The notes below the pieces were generated by a model, which saw only the letters and a list, made by a program, of their open reading frames with translations, was not told the DNA's origin and ran no database searches. 24,828 bases of DNA from a virus, in IMG/VR virus record IMGVR_UViG_3300020202_000210, positions 1-24,828 of that record; one strand, 5' to 3'. The position numbers and the translations under genes are program-made. Below, piece after piece: positions 4,395 to 12,380 of this stretch; positions within the stretch are counted from its first letter, which is position 1, and the number at the start of each line of letters is the position of its first letter.

Positions 4395-6823
4395 GGCGAG
4401 ATGACGGCCTTGACGAGGCCGGCGAGGTAGTCAGCGCCGGTCTGGTTGGGGTGGAGTCCGTCGCCCTGGTCGTAGGCGGTGGCGAGCGCGGCTGGGTCTG
4501 CGCCGCCCATGTTGCTGTAGGCTTCGATCTCGGTGACGCTCGCCCGGTTGCGGATGTTGGTGTTGAGCGTCTCTGTTTCGGTTTGCCGAGCCGCCGTCCA
4601 TGACGCGTCGTTTTTCCAGGGCAGGATCGTGACGGGATAAACGCTCACGCCGGCCGCCAGGGCGTCTGTGATGATCGCGTCGTAGGTCGTCCAGATGCTC
4701 GCGGCCGAAGTTCCCGCCCTCAGATCGTTCACCGAACAGAGCAGAATTAATTTTTTATTGGCCGCGTTCGTCGCCGCCAGCGCGGGCTTTACGTGGTTCG
4801 TCCACGTACTCTGGCAGTTGGAGATTAGGTGCCCGTTCGTCCCGTAGTTGCCGACGACGTGAACGGCGGAAAGCTGGCCCTGGAGCTTCGAGGGCGGGGG
4901 CGTGGTGACGCCGAAGCCAAAGGTTATGGAGTCGCCGATCCAGGCGACAGCGGTGGTGGGAGTGGTGCCGGCTCGGAAGGAGACGTCTTTGACGGCGTAC
5001 CCGTTGTTGTTGCCGTTCGCGTCCCCAAGGACGAGCATCAAGTCCGTCGAGAACGCCGGGACTGAGCCGGAGCAGGTCTCGACGCTGTCGACCGAGATGC
5101 AGGCGTTGCCGCCACGGGAGAAGCGCCAGCTTAGGTTGATGGCGGTGTTTGCCGAGAACGCATCCGCGGCACTGTCCACCGACACGCCTCCGGCGGTGAA
5201 GCGCCACACGTCGGAAGCGTGCAGGTACTTGAGGCTGATTCCGGGGCTTGAGGTGTTGAAGGCGGATGACGTGAAAATCCACTTATCGGAGCTCGGCTCG
5301 GTGTTTCCCCACTCCGGAGTAACGGTGAGCGAGCCGGAGGCCAGCGTGTTATCGAGCACGGCCCCCAGCGGAATCTTGATGCTGTCGGCGTAGGCGTTTC
5401 CGTAGGCCTGGATTGCATAGGGGGTGAGGTATTCGAAGGCCGCGATCTGCGCGCCCCACGCCCGCACCGTGCCCGTGCCGCTTGCCGTTCCAGGAAAGAG
5501 GCGGATTGCCAGGGTGTCGGTCGCGTTCACCGCCGCGGAGCTCGTGCAGTAGCAGCGGGCGTTGGCTTGCGGCCACGCGGCCGTTACCGCGCACGTGGCG
5601 GTGCAGAGGTCGCTATTGCTGGTCGTGTTCCGGAGAACGATGGACGCGTCGTGCGGCGTCGCAGCGTTGAGGAAGATGCTGGCGGTGTGCTTGGCGGTCG
5701 CGGCCGCCGTGGCGTTGGGGCTTTGGAGGTGGCCGCCGGATGCCGTGGTCGCGACCGTGTCCGCCGTGCTCCAGCCGAGCGGGCTCGACGCGTTGTCAGC
5801 CGTGACGCTCGTATTTGAGGTCGTCCAGGTGTTTAGCGTCTGGTCGGCCGACAGCAGGTTGATGATGGTGTCAGAAACGCCGATGCCCCGATCGGTGAGT
5901 CGCGGCAGCTCATCGCCATAGATGGTGAGCGTGGGCGAGGTGGATACGATGTTGTCCGTCTTCCGGACCGGCCGCGAATACGCGATGGCCGCGCCCGTTT
6001 CCGGCGTGTGCCGGAGGGCGTTTTTCATGATGGTGGCGACGCCCGTCGTGCTCCACGCGGTGGTGGTGAACCACGCCTCGACGATGTAGCCAGCGAAGGC
6101 TAGCGCGCCGTCGTCGCGGGTGCCGATCTTGGTGGTCGTGCCGGTCGAGGGCGTCCACGGGGCGACGAGTGCGCCGCTCTTTACTGCGCCGTTGTTGATT
6201 TGGACGAAGAGCGTCCCGCCGCTGCGGCCGAAGCACCCCACGTTAAGGCTGTTGGGTGAGGAGAAGCCGGTACCGCCGGTGTTGATGCTCGTCTGCCCCC
6301 CGCTCGAATACTGGAAGACCTCGAGATAGGAGTTGCCCCCGACGCCCGTGGAATTCACGCACGCCGCAAGCCCAGCCGCGCCGTTGTCGGAGTCGTTGAA
6401 GAGGCACTGATACGACCCGTTTTCGATGTGGTACCAGGCGAAACACGCGGTGAAGTCGCCCGAGAAATCGAGGGCGCTGTTTGCGTTGCTCGACGTGTAT
6501 CGGTTGGTTGCCGAGAACGGCCCCGCCCCCGGCTTCGGCGTGCTGTAGTTCGTGGTGAACGCGCCCGGCGAGGCGACCTGGGGGACGGTCCCGCCCATCG
6601 TCCACGAGAAGCCGGCGGAGTCACTTAGCGCCGTCCCGTTCCAGCTCATGTGAGAGACGGTGTTTCCGTCGCCCGGGAAGACGCGATAGTTGCCGGCCCA
6701 GGAGTTGGACCAGGTGGTAAGCGAGGCGACCTCGCTCGACGGTCCCCCGCCGTTGCGCAGCTGTCCTTGATGCGGGGCGGCGCCGAGGACCAGCAGCGCC
6801 AGCAGCGGGAGGGCGCGGCGCAT
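4391..6823 (-). CDS. large modular surface protein: leader, LamG-like, CBM-like, LamG-like, SGNH esterase
   Basis: The protein has 810 residues. Residues 1-20 are a Sec-like leader (MRRALPLLALLVLGAAP). About 60-260 is a LamG/concanavalin-like beta sandwich. About 315-470 resembles carbohydrate-binding jelly rolls of phage fibres (ending GTGTVRAWGAQI). About 480-620 is a second LamG-like domain. About 625-810 is an SGNH hydrolase: Ser632 in WIGDSITFGFG, Asn699 in SVND, and Asp788 and His791 in DGLHPN. SGNH enzymes remove acetyl or other ester groups, so this may be a tail-borne esterase acting on surface glycans. It follows the 6827-7228 gene closely. The leader is unexpected for a tail protein. 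Confidence 0.85.
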   Translation of the reverse strand: MRRALPLLALLVLGAAPHQGQLRNGGGPSSEVASLTTWSNSWAGNYRVFPGDGNTVSHMSWNGTALSDSAGFSWTMGGTVPQVASPGAFTTNYSTPKPGAGPFSATNRYTSSNANSALDFSGDFTACFAWYHIENGSYQCLFNDSDNGAAGLAACVNSTGVGGNSYLEVFQYSSGGQTSINTGGTGFSSPNSLNVGCFGRSGGTLFVQINNGAVKSGALVAPWTPSTGTTTKIGTRDDGALAFAGYIVEAWFTTTAWSTTGVATIMKNALRHTPETGAAIAYSRPVRKTDNIVSTSPTLTIYGDELPRLTDRGIGVSDTIINLLSADQTLNTWTTSNTSVTADNASSPLGWSTADTVATTASGGHLQSPNATAAATAKHTASIFLNAATPHDASIVLRNTTSNSDLCTATCAVTAAWPQANARCYCTSSAAVNATDTLAIRLFPGTASGTGTVRAWGAQIAAFEYLTPYAIQAYGNAYADSIKIPLGAVLDNTLASGSLTVTPEWGNTEPSSDKWIFTSSAFNTSSPGISLKYLHASDVWRFTAGGVSVDSAADAFSANTAINLSWRFSRGGNACISVDSVETCSGSVPAFSTDLMLVLGDANGNNNGYAVKDVSFRAGTTPTTAVAWIGDSITFGFGVTTPPPSKLQGQLSAVHVVGNYGTNGHLISNCQSTWTNHVKPALAATNAANKKLILLCSVNDLRAGTSAASIWTTYDAIITDALAAGVSVYPVTILPWKNDASWTAARQTETETLNTNIRNRASVTEIEAYSNMGGADPAALATAYDQGDGLHPNQTGADYLAGLVKAVISP

Positions 6824-6826
6824 TCG

Positions 6827-7228
6827 TTACCTCATCAACTTGGCCTGGCAGCGGCCAGAGGCGGCGGAGTCGAGGATGAACGAAACCCGGGTGGCCGAAG
6901 ACGTTGGCCCCATGGATTCCACGACCACCGTCTTTTTTGGAAGGAACGTATCCCCCGCCGCGGCGGTGACGCTGGAGTCGCCCATCTTGTAATAGGCGTC
7001 TTCGGTGCAGAGGAGGCGGACGAGCGCATAGGACGGGAGGTCCGATGCCGTCCGCGCCGCGGCGGCGTTGGACATGGTCGTCACGTCGGCGGGGGAGTCC
7101 GCGAGAACGGCATGGCCGAAGACGCGCGGGATCACGCCCTGGAAGTTATTGTTGCCGATGGCCTGAGCCACCCCGATAAAGCTCAGCCCCACCACGAGGC
7201 CGAGGACTCCGATTGCGACTTTCTTCAT
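6827..7228 (-). CDS. small exported beta-sandwich protein, probable virion or surface accessory
   Basis: The 133-residue protein has a textbook signal peptide: MKK, a hydrophobic core VAIGVLGLVVGLSFIG, and AQA as a cleavage site after residue 23. The mature part contains SYALVRLLCTEDAYYKMGDS, then VTAAAGDTFLP and VSFILD. This pattern resembles small beta-sandwich proteins encoded among phage tail or decoration genes, where 'yfk.Gds.vta...d.fLp' is common. The ATG has AGGAG a few bases upstream. Two Cys in the mature part could form a disulfide after export. It lies between two fibre-like genes and may associate with them; that role is inferred from position. Confidence 0.65.
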   Translation of the reverse strand: MKKVAIGVLGLVVGLSFIGVAQAIGNNNFQGVIPRVFGHAVLADSPADVTTMSNAAAARTASDLPSYALVRLLCTEDAYYKMGDSSVTAAAGDTFLPKKTVVVESMGPTSSATRVSFILDSAASGRCQAKLMR

Positions 7229-7243
7229 GACTCTCCTCGTTGG

Positions 7244-8467
7244 TTAGGGTTGGAAGACGCGGACGCGGAAGTTGCCGGAGCCCTGGTCCCAGGCCCCGCC
7301 GGTCAGGTTGCAGAGACGCACTTGGACGGTGTCCGCTGCGCTCACGTGGCAGTCCACGAGGGCGGCCACGTCGCCCGCACCGCCCAGGTCGGCGTCGGGG
7401 GACACCGTGCAGACGCCGCCCGGAGAAACACCGGTAAGGGTCTGCGCGGACAGCGAGCACACGCCGCTCGTGGCGATGTTTGGGAAGTCGATCACGTAAG
7501 TGGCGCCGTAGCTCGCCGAAATCGGCGTGCCGGTAGCGCCGATGGTCAAGCCGTCGTTGCCGATGCTCGCTCGCGTGGTGACGGTCGCCGTATCCCCGCC
7601 AGTGCCGCTTGCAGCGGTCTGGAAGAAGACGCGCGCCGCGGTAGTTGCCGTAACAGCAACCCCGGCGGCGTTGGTGTCGTATTTCCAATCCGTGCCGTCG
7701 AAAGTGAGGTTGAACCCGAACCCCGACGACGTGGCCGAGGCCATGGCCGCCATGGGGAAGCGGCTGCTAGCCTTCCAGCGCTGATAGGTCCCGCCGACCT
7801 GAGAGGCGACCTCTATCGGATAGGTCGGTGTCCCCCCGACACCGAAGAGCCCGCCGCTCGCAAGCTGGAGCGTTCCGGTGTTCGTGAGCTTGAGCCGCTC
7901 GGTGAGCGTGGCGACCGCTGCGGCTGTGCCGCTGCTCGCCATCTTGAAGAGCAGCGCCCCGTTGGAGTCAAAGAGGAGCTGCCCGCCCTCGTCGGTGGTG
8001 TCGTAACGGTAATCGGTGCCGTCAAAGGTAAGGTTGAAGGAGAGCGTGGAGTTGGTGCCGAACAGGTTGTGATCCCCGATGAGGCTGGATGTGGTGTGCG
8101 CCGTCCACTTCGCCACCCCGCCGCCGCCTGCGCTCATGCGCACGTCATCGGCGCCCGCCCGGTAAAGGCCGGTGTTTGTGTCGGAGGTAAAGGAGAGCGC
8201 CGGAGCCGCTGCGGTCCCGTCAATTCCTCGGAGGGCGGCGAGCATGCCTCCACGGCCGGAGCGGTCGAGGGACGATGTGATTTCCGTGGCGAGGTCGGAA
8301 AGGGTGTTGTTCGCCCAGGTGCTCGAGATGGTCTGCCCGGAGACGACCGGGTTGCCCGAGGGCAGAGAGTAAGTGCCCCCGGAGTTACGGGAGGCCCAGG
8401 CCGGGAGCATGAAGGCGACGGCGACGCCCAGCGTGATCCCGAGGATGATTGCGGCGGCTCTTTTCAT
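7244..8467 (-). CDS. tail-fibre-like protein with signal peptide
   Basis: The 407-residue protein opens with a hydrophobic leader (residues 4-22) and an AWA cleavage-like site near 26. Residues 31-75 (GTYSLPSGNPVVSGQTISST and WANNTLSDLATEITSSL, then RSGRGGM) match the segment found at the N-terminus of many podovirus fibre and structural proteins. It is followed by FTSDTNTGLYRAGADDV, another common phage-fibre motif. Two homologous repeats, 144-202 and 252-310, each begin FNLTFDGTD. The C-terminus (about 325-407) is a Cys-containing beta domain. The ATG overlaps the upstream stop (ATGA). It is probably a receptor-binding fibre; the leader ahead of the usual attachment segment is odd. Confidence 0.85.
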   Translation of the reverse strand: MKRAAAIILGITLGVAVAFMLPAWASRNSGGTYSLPSGNPVVSGQTISSTWANNTLSDLATEITSSLDRSGRGGMLAALRGIDGTAAAPALSFTSDTNTGLYRAGADDVRMSAGGGGVAKWTAHTTSSLIGDHNLFGTNSTLSFNLTFDGTDYRYDTTDEGGQLLFDSNGALLFKMASSGTAAAVATLTERLKLTNTGTLQLASGGLFGVGGTPTYPIEVASQVGGTYQRWKASSRFPMAAMASATSSGFGFNLTFDGTDWKYDTNAAGVAVTATTAARVFFQTAASGTGGDTATVTTRASIGNDGLTIGATGTPISASYGATYVIDFPNIATSGVCSLSAQTLTGVSPGGVCTVSPDADLGGAGDVAALVDCHVSAADTVQVRLCNLTGGAWDQGSGNFRVRVFQP

Positions 8468-10014
8468 CGGACACCTTGCATAGAGGCGAGGGTTTCGGCG
8501 TCCTTCTGTGGGTCGCCGGTGTAGAGGCCCAGGGCTTCGAGCAGCTCGCGTTGGGCGGTGACCTGGGTACCGCGGCCGAGGGCTTCGCTGGCGCCAGCCG
8601 GGACGCGGCTTCCGATGGCGGCGGCGGCGCGGGGGAGTGCCTTCAACCCACCGCCGGCCGCGTTGGCGAGGCGTGCGCCGGCCTGTGCGCCGTACTTATT
8701 GGCCATCTGCGCGGCGACGGCTCCCGCCAGCGCGCCCGGCCCTCCGCCCAGGCTCGTGCCCAGACCGGCGCCCGCCAGCGTATGGATGTTTTGCAGGAGG
8801 TTGTTTCCGGTCGAGCGCGCCGCCGTTCGTTTGGCCGCGCCGGTCGCGTTTAGGAGTCGCCGAAAGGCGAGGTTGGCCTCACCGAAGGCCGGCCCCACCG
8901 CCTCGTCGAGCTGCTGATCAACGGCGCGCTCGAACCTGGCGAGCCCCTTCGCGTACTCGCCAACGGCATGGACTCCCGTCCGCTCCGCCTCCTCCCCGGC
9001 GCCGTACGCGGCGTCGCCGAGGACGCGCTTCAACCGGAGCGCCTCCGACGCCGGGACCGGCTTCCCCGCGTAGCGCGCTTCATACTCTCCAATCAGTTCG
9101 GCAAGCCGCTGGCCCGTCCCCTTGGTGGTGGGCTCTGCCATTAGTTCGGAGGCGTTGCCCTTGGCTGCAGCGATGGCCCTGTCGAGGACAATGGGCTTGC
9201 CGCCCTGCGAGTCGTAGGCGGAGACGACGTCATCGATTTCCTTGCTGGCGGCCTGCTTGGCGGCCTCTAGCTGCTTAAGGGTGCCCTTTTTCGTCAGGCC
9301 GCCGATGCCGCGCTTAAGCACCTCGCGCCCCACCGCCGCCTCGCCGCCCGGGAGCGCCTCCATCGCCTCCGCAACCAGCGGGGTCGGCTTGAGGCTCGTC
9401 ACCTTGAGCTTGCCGCCGAGGTTTTGGAGTCCCTCACCGAGCCCGCCGACCATCTTGGTCGCGAGCGGCAGGGCCTTCGACGCGACGGCGTGGCCGGCCC
9501 CGCCGAGAACGAAATTGGTGGCCCCCTCCACCGCGGCGTTCTTGAGCGACTCGCCCACCGTGTCGCCGGTGCCTGCGCCGTGCGCGACGCCATACGCGCC
9601 GGCATTCTTGGCCGTCGCCAGCGCCCGGGGGAGTAGTCCGGCGCCCTGCGCGGCCTTGAATGGCATCGCCGCGCTAGACAGGACCGCCCCGCCGACCTTG
9701 CCAGCCGTGGTCAGGCCCGGATTGTCCCGCTCGGACTGCGCGAGCTTCTCCCGCTGCCGCGCGAGCTGGCCGGCGTAAGACGCGTCCATGTCCTGGTAGG
9801 CGGGGTTGCTCGACAGCGCCTTGACGAGCCTAAGAGCACCCGCGGTGCCGAGCGCCGAAAGCTTTTCGCCGAAAGGGATGGCGTCCACACCGCCGCGCAG
9901 GGCGGACTCGCCGCCCGCCATCTTCTGCCCCTGGGGCTTTTCGTCGGACAAGAAGCCGTCCGGGTCGAAGCCCTTGGGCGCATCGGACAGGAACGCGTCG
10001 GGGTCGAAGCTCAT
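8464..10014 (-). CDS. internal/ejection-type virion protein with duplicated FDPDxFLSD motif
   Basis: The 516-residue protein is Ala/Gly-rich and mostly helical. The N-terminus carries two copies of a short motif, FDPDAFLSD (3-11) and FDPDGFLSD (16-24). The same kind of acidic 'FDPDxyL' tag opens many large podovirus internal or polyvalent proteins. The middle (about 240-400) is charged and coiled-coil-like. The part around 405-470 is Gly/Ala-rich and moderately hydrophobic (AGAGLGTSLGGGPGALAGAV), possibly membrane-interacting. Its position after the nozzle and two other helical proteins suggests a protein packed in the head and ejected with DNA. The start overlaps the upstream stop (ATGA). 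Confidence 0.7.
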   Translation of the reverse strand: MSFDPDAFLSDAPKGFDPDGFLSDEKPQGQKMAGGESALRGGVDAIPFGEKLSALGTAGALRLVKALSSNPAYQDMDASYAGQLARQREKLAQSERDNPGLTTAGKVGGAVLSSAAMPFKAAQGAGLLPRALATAKNAGAYGVAHGAGTGDTVGESLKNAAVEGATNFVLGGAGHAVASKALPLATKMVGGLGEGLQNLGGKLKVTSLKPTPLVAEAMEALPGGEAAVGREVLKRGIGGLTKKGTLKQLEAAKQAASKEIDDVVSAYDSQGGKPIVLDRAIAAAKGNASELMAEPTTKGTGQRLAELIGEYEARYAGKPVPASEALRLKRVLGDAAYGAGEEAERTGVHAVGEYAKGLARFERAVDQQLDEAVGPAFGEANLAFRRLLNATGAAKRTAARSTGNNLLQNIHTLAGAGLGTSLGGGPGALAGAVAAQMANKYGAQAGARLANAAGGGLKALPRAAAAIGSRVPAGASEALGRGTQVTAQRELLEALGLYTGDPQKDAETLASMQGVR

Positions 10015-11402
10015 CGAGCCCCCCGCAGGCGCTCAATCTTCGCCTTAACCGCCCCCGCTCGCGGATCGTTCGGGTTGGCCTTGAGCCAGGCGTCCGCCTG
10101 CTCGAGCTCCGGGTTTGCGGCGTTGTCCGGCCGGCCCTGCTGGCCGCCGTAGAGCCCGCCCGTAATCTCCTTGAGGGCCTCGCGCGAGTATCCGTCCGCC
10201 TCAAGGGACCCCGCTTGGCGTCCGATCTTGTCGTCAACGATGCGGAGCAGCTTGGAGAACGTCTCGCGGACGATCTTGGGGCTGGTCTTCGGGGAGATGT
10301 TGCGCGCGTTTTCCCAGGACTGTTTTTCGCCCGCGGAGAGCGAGGCCCCGAAGATCTCGTTGCGGGCCGGCAACTCGATCAGCCGCTGGAAGTCCGCCCA
10401 GAACTGCGCGTCCTCCTGCATCGCCTCCGTGCCCGCGCTGCCCAGCATCTGATTGACGCTGGTGCGGAGACCGCCCGCCACCTTGCCCGCGTAGTCGTCC
10501 TTGAAGCGCGCCGACAAGTCAGCCAGGTTCTGGCGCTCGGTGGCGAGCCCACCAAGAATGGTCCGGTCCCCCTGACCCAGCGGTTTGCCCTGCTTGACGA
10601 CCGGCTTGCCGTCGGGGCCGGTGACCGGCGTGGCTCTCCCGTCGCGCGGGTTGAATCCGAACGCCTGACCATCGTTGCCGAAGAAGAGATGCAGACCGGC
10701 GGGGTTGTTCTCGCGCGCCTCCAGGCCCCGGAGCTTCAGCGCGGTATCAATGACCTCCTGCGCGTCCTGCCGGGTGGCGTCGGGTCGCAACGGCGCTTTG
10801 AGCTTCTGCGCCATGGCGCGCTGCTCGGGGGTCGCCGGGCCGGTCAAGCGCGCGCGCTCGCGCTCGGCGTCGCCGATCTTCCCCTGGTTAAGCGCGAGCT
10901 CTTGGTCGGTATGCTGGAGCTTCTTCGGCCGCAGGGTGCGCTCAAAGACGCGCTCCTCGGTTCCTCGCCCCCACTTCGACAGGTCCCCGCCCTGACTCAC
11001 GAGCGGCTGATACCCGGTGGACTGGAACACTGCGGCGACGCCCTGTGCGTCTTGCTGGGCCTGCGCAATGCGCGCCGGGTTCCCCGAAGCCTCCGCGTCC
11101 GCCAACGCCCGCTCGGCGGCGGCCCGCTGTTGGGCGGCGAGCGACAACCCCAACTTGCGCTTCTCGCCCAAGCCGCGCTGCTGCTGGTCGAGCTTGCGCG
11201 CGTGGAAGTCGCCGGCGATGCGGTTTAGGGCCGCAGCCGCGTTTCGCCAGACAGGCGAGATGTAGTGTCCGGAGACCATCTCGCCCTGCGAGAAGGGCGC
11301 CTCCTGCATGCCGCGCAGCTGCTCGCGCCGCTTGGCAAGGCTCTGCTCCTCCACGTCGAGGAGCCCCAGATCCATTAACTGCTGCAGGGTGTCGGCATCC
11401 AT
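10011..11402 (-). CDS. helical internal virion / DNA-ejection-type protein
   Basis: The 463-residue protein is rich in Ala, Gln, Arg and Glu, with long predicted helices (about 55-125 and 150-200). Mixed segments such as LHLFFGNDGQAFGFNPRDGR are followed by a second helical half (about 280-400). There is no signal peptide or enzyme motif. Together with its two neighbours it forms the set of three successive helical proteins found after the tail nozzle in podoviruses, which in T7- and P22-type phages form the ejection apparatus. The ATG is 8 nt after the previous stop. The specific role is inferred from position and composition. Confidence 0.7.
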   Translation of the reverse strand: MDADTLQQLMDLGLLDVEEQSLAKRREQLRGMQEAPFSQGEMVSGHYISPVWRNAAAALNRIAGDFHARKLDQQQRGLGEKRKLGLSLAAQQRAAAERALADAEASGNPARIAQAQQDAQGVAAVFQSTGYQPLVSQGGDLSKWGRGTEERVFERTLRPKKLQHTDQELALNQGKIGDAERERARLTGPATPEQRAMAQKLKAPLRPDATRQDAQEVIDTALKLRGLEARENNPAGLHLFFGNDGQAFGFNPRDGRATPVTGPDGKPVVKQGKPLGQGDRTILGGLATERQNLADLSARFKDDYAGKVAGGLRTSVNQMLGSAGTEAMQEDAQFWADFQRLIELPARNEIFGASLSAGEKQSWENARNISPKTSPKIVRETFSKLLRIVDDKIGRQAGSLEADGYSREALKEITGGLYGGQQGRPDNAANPELEQADAWLKANPNDPRAGAVKAKIERLRGAR

Positions 11403-11411
11403 GCGCGCCCC

Positions 11412-12380
11412 CTACTCGAAGAATTTGAGAATGGCCGGCAGCGCCTCCAGGCCCGCGCTGATCATCCCGGCGCGGTTGGCGTTGTTGGCGTTTGCGGCCC
11501 CGACTTGTGCGCCGTATGCCTGGCCGAGCGCACCCACGAGGTCCGGCGTCTGGGCCATGCCCGCACGGTGGTAGTCGGGCATTTGGAGCGCCTGCTGCAG
11601 CATCATCAGCTGCTGAAACGGCGCCATCCGGCTCGTCAGGTCCATCTGCTGCGCGCGCTGCCCTTCCGCGCCGCCGAAGATGATCGAATCGTTCATGGCG
11701 TTCGCGTAGGCGTCGTTGCGCTCGCGCCCCAGAGCGGCGGTCATCGACTGCGCGGCTTCGTCGTTGGGCGCGAATCCCTGGTTTTCGAGCCGGGTGCGCA
11801 TCTGCGCCTCGCGCTGCTGCCACATCGGATCCAGGCGGGATGATGCGCGTTGGAAGTGCGCGTCTTCGGCGCGCTGGCGGGCGGTAGCGCCGTTGTCGAG
11901 CGCCTCGCGCAACGAATTTTGAGACTGCCCGGCGAGCTGGTTAAAGATGCCCTGCATTGGCTCGGAAAGCTGGCTTTCCTGCCGCCACGAGCCATCGGGG
12001 TTACGGTGCCAGATGGACTGGCCGAACGCGGAGGACTGGCTCGCTCGGTTGGCCGCGGTCTGGTCGAGCCAGTCTTCGCGGGCCATGTTGCCCTGATGCC
12101 CGGCCATGCCGACGAAGTCGGGAGGAGCCGGCACGCCGCTTCCCCCGAACATGTCCTTCATCTGTTCCCACATCCCGCGTCCCTGCCAGCCGGTCATTGC
12201 CCCGGCCGCCGCCTGATTCCGGCTGACGGTGTCTTCGCCCTCGGGCTGCCACACGCCACGGGCAGCCCCCCACGCTCCCTGCGCCCCATCGCGGATGCCG
12301 TTCCAGGCGCCCCCCGCCGCGTTTCCGGCTGCCTGCCCGCCTTGCCGCGCAGAACCGCCCAGCCAGTCAAAAAAACCCAT
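11412..12380 (-). CDS. internal virion protein, podovirus type
   Basis: The 322-residue protein has a Gly/Ala/Trp-rich N-terminus (MGFFDWLGGSARQGGQAAGN). The central segment (about 180-235) with SSRLDPMWQQREAQMRTRLE, NQGF and ERNDAYANAMNDS is a pattern I recognise from phage internal proteins ('rLdp...qre.al.t.L.nqG..pg...'). It is followed by Gln/Met-rich helices and an Ala/Asn-rich tail. It has no enzyme motif. The ATG shares the A of the nozzle stop (TAATG). It is probably part of the ejectosome or a tail-tip plug. Confidence 0.7.
   Translation of the reverse strand: MGFFDWLGGSARQGGQAAGNAAGGAWNGIRDGAQGAWGAARGVWQPEGEDTVSRNQAAAGAMTGWQGRGMWEQMKDMFGGSGVPAPPDFVGMAGHQGNMAREDWLDQTAANRASQSSAFGQSIWHRNPDGSWRQESQLSEPMQGIFNQLAGQSQNSLREALDNGATARQRAEDAHFQRASSRLDPMWQQREAQMRTRLENQGFAPNDEAAQSMTAALGRERNDAYANAMNDSIIFGGAEGQRAQQMDLTSRMAPFQQLMMLQQALQMPDYHRAGMAQTPDLVGALGQAYGAQVGAANANNANRAGMISAGLEALPAILKFFE

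Noticed and set aside
6650-8524. 624-residue plus-strand open frame
   Set aside because: It is antisense to three well-supported minus-strand genes. Its Gly/Arg/Val-rich composition is typical of the shadow of GC-rich coding DNA, and no domain is visible.
8464-12380. Tape measure protein among the long helical proteins
   Set aside because: The three proteins are each at most 516 residues and lie after a nozzle-type gene. No tail tube, tail chaperone frameshift or baseplate gene is present, so ejection proteins of a short tail fit better.
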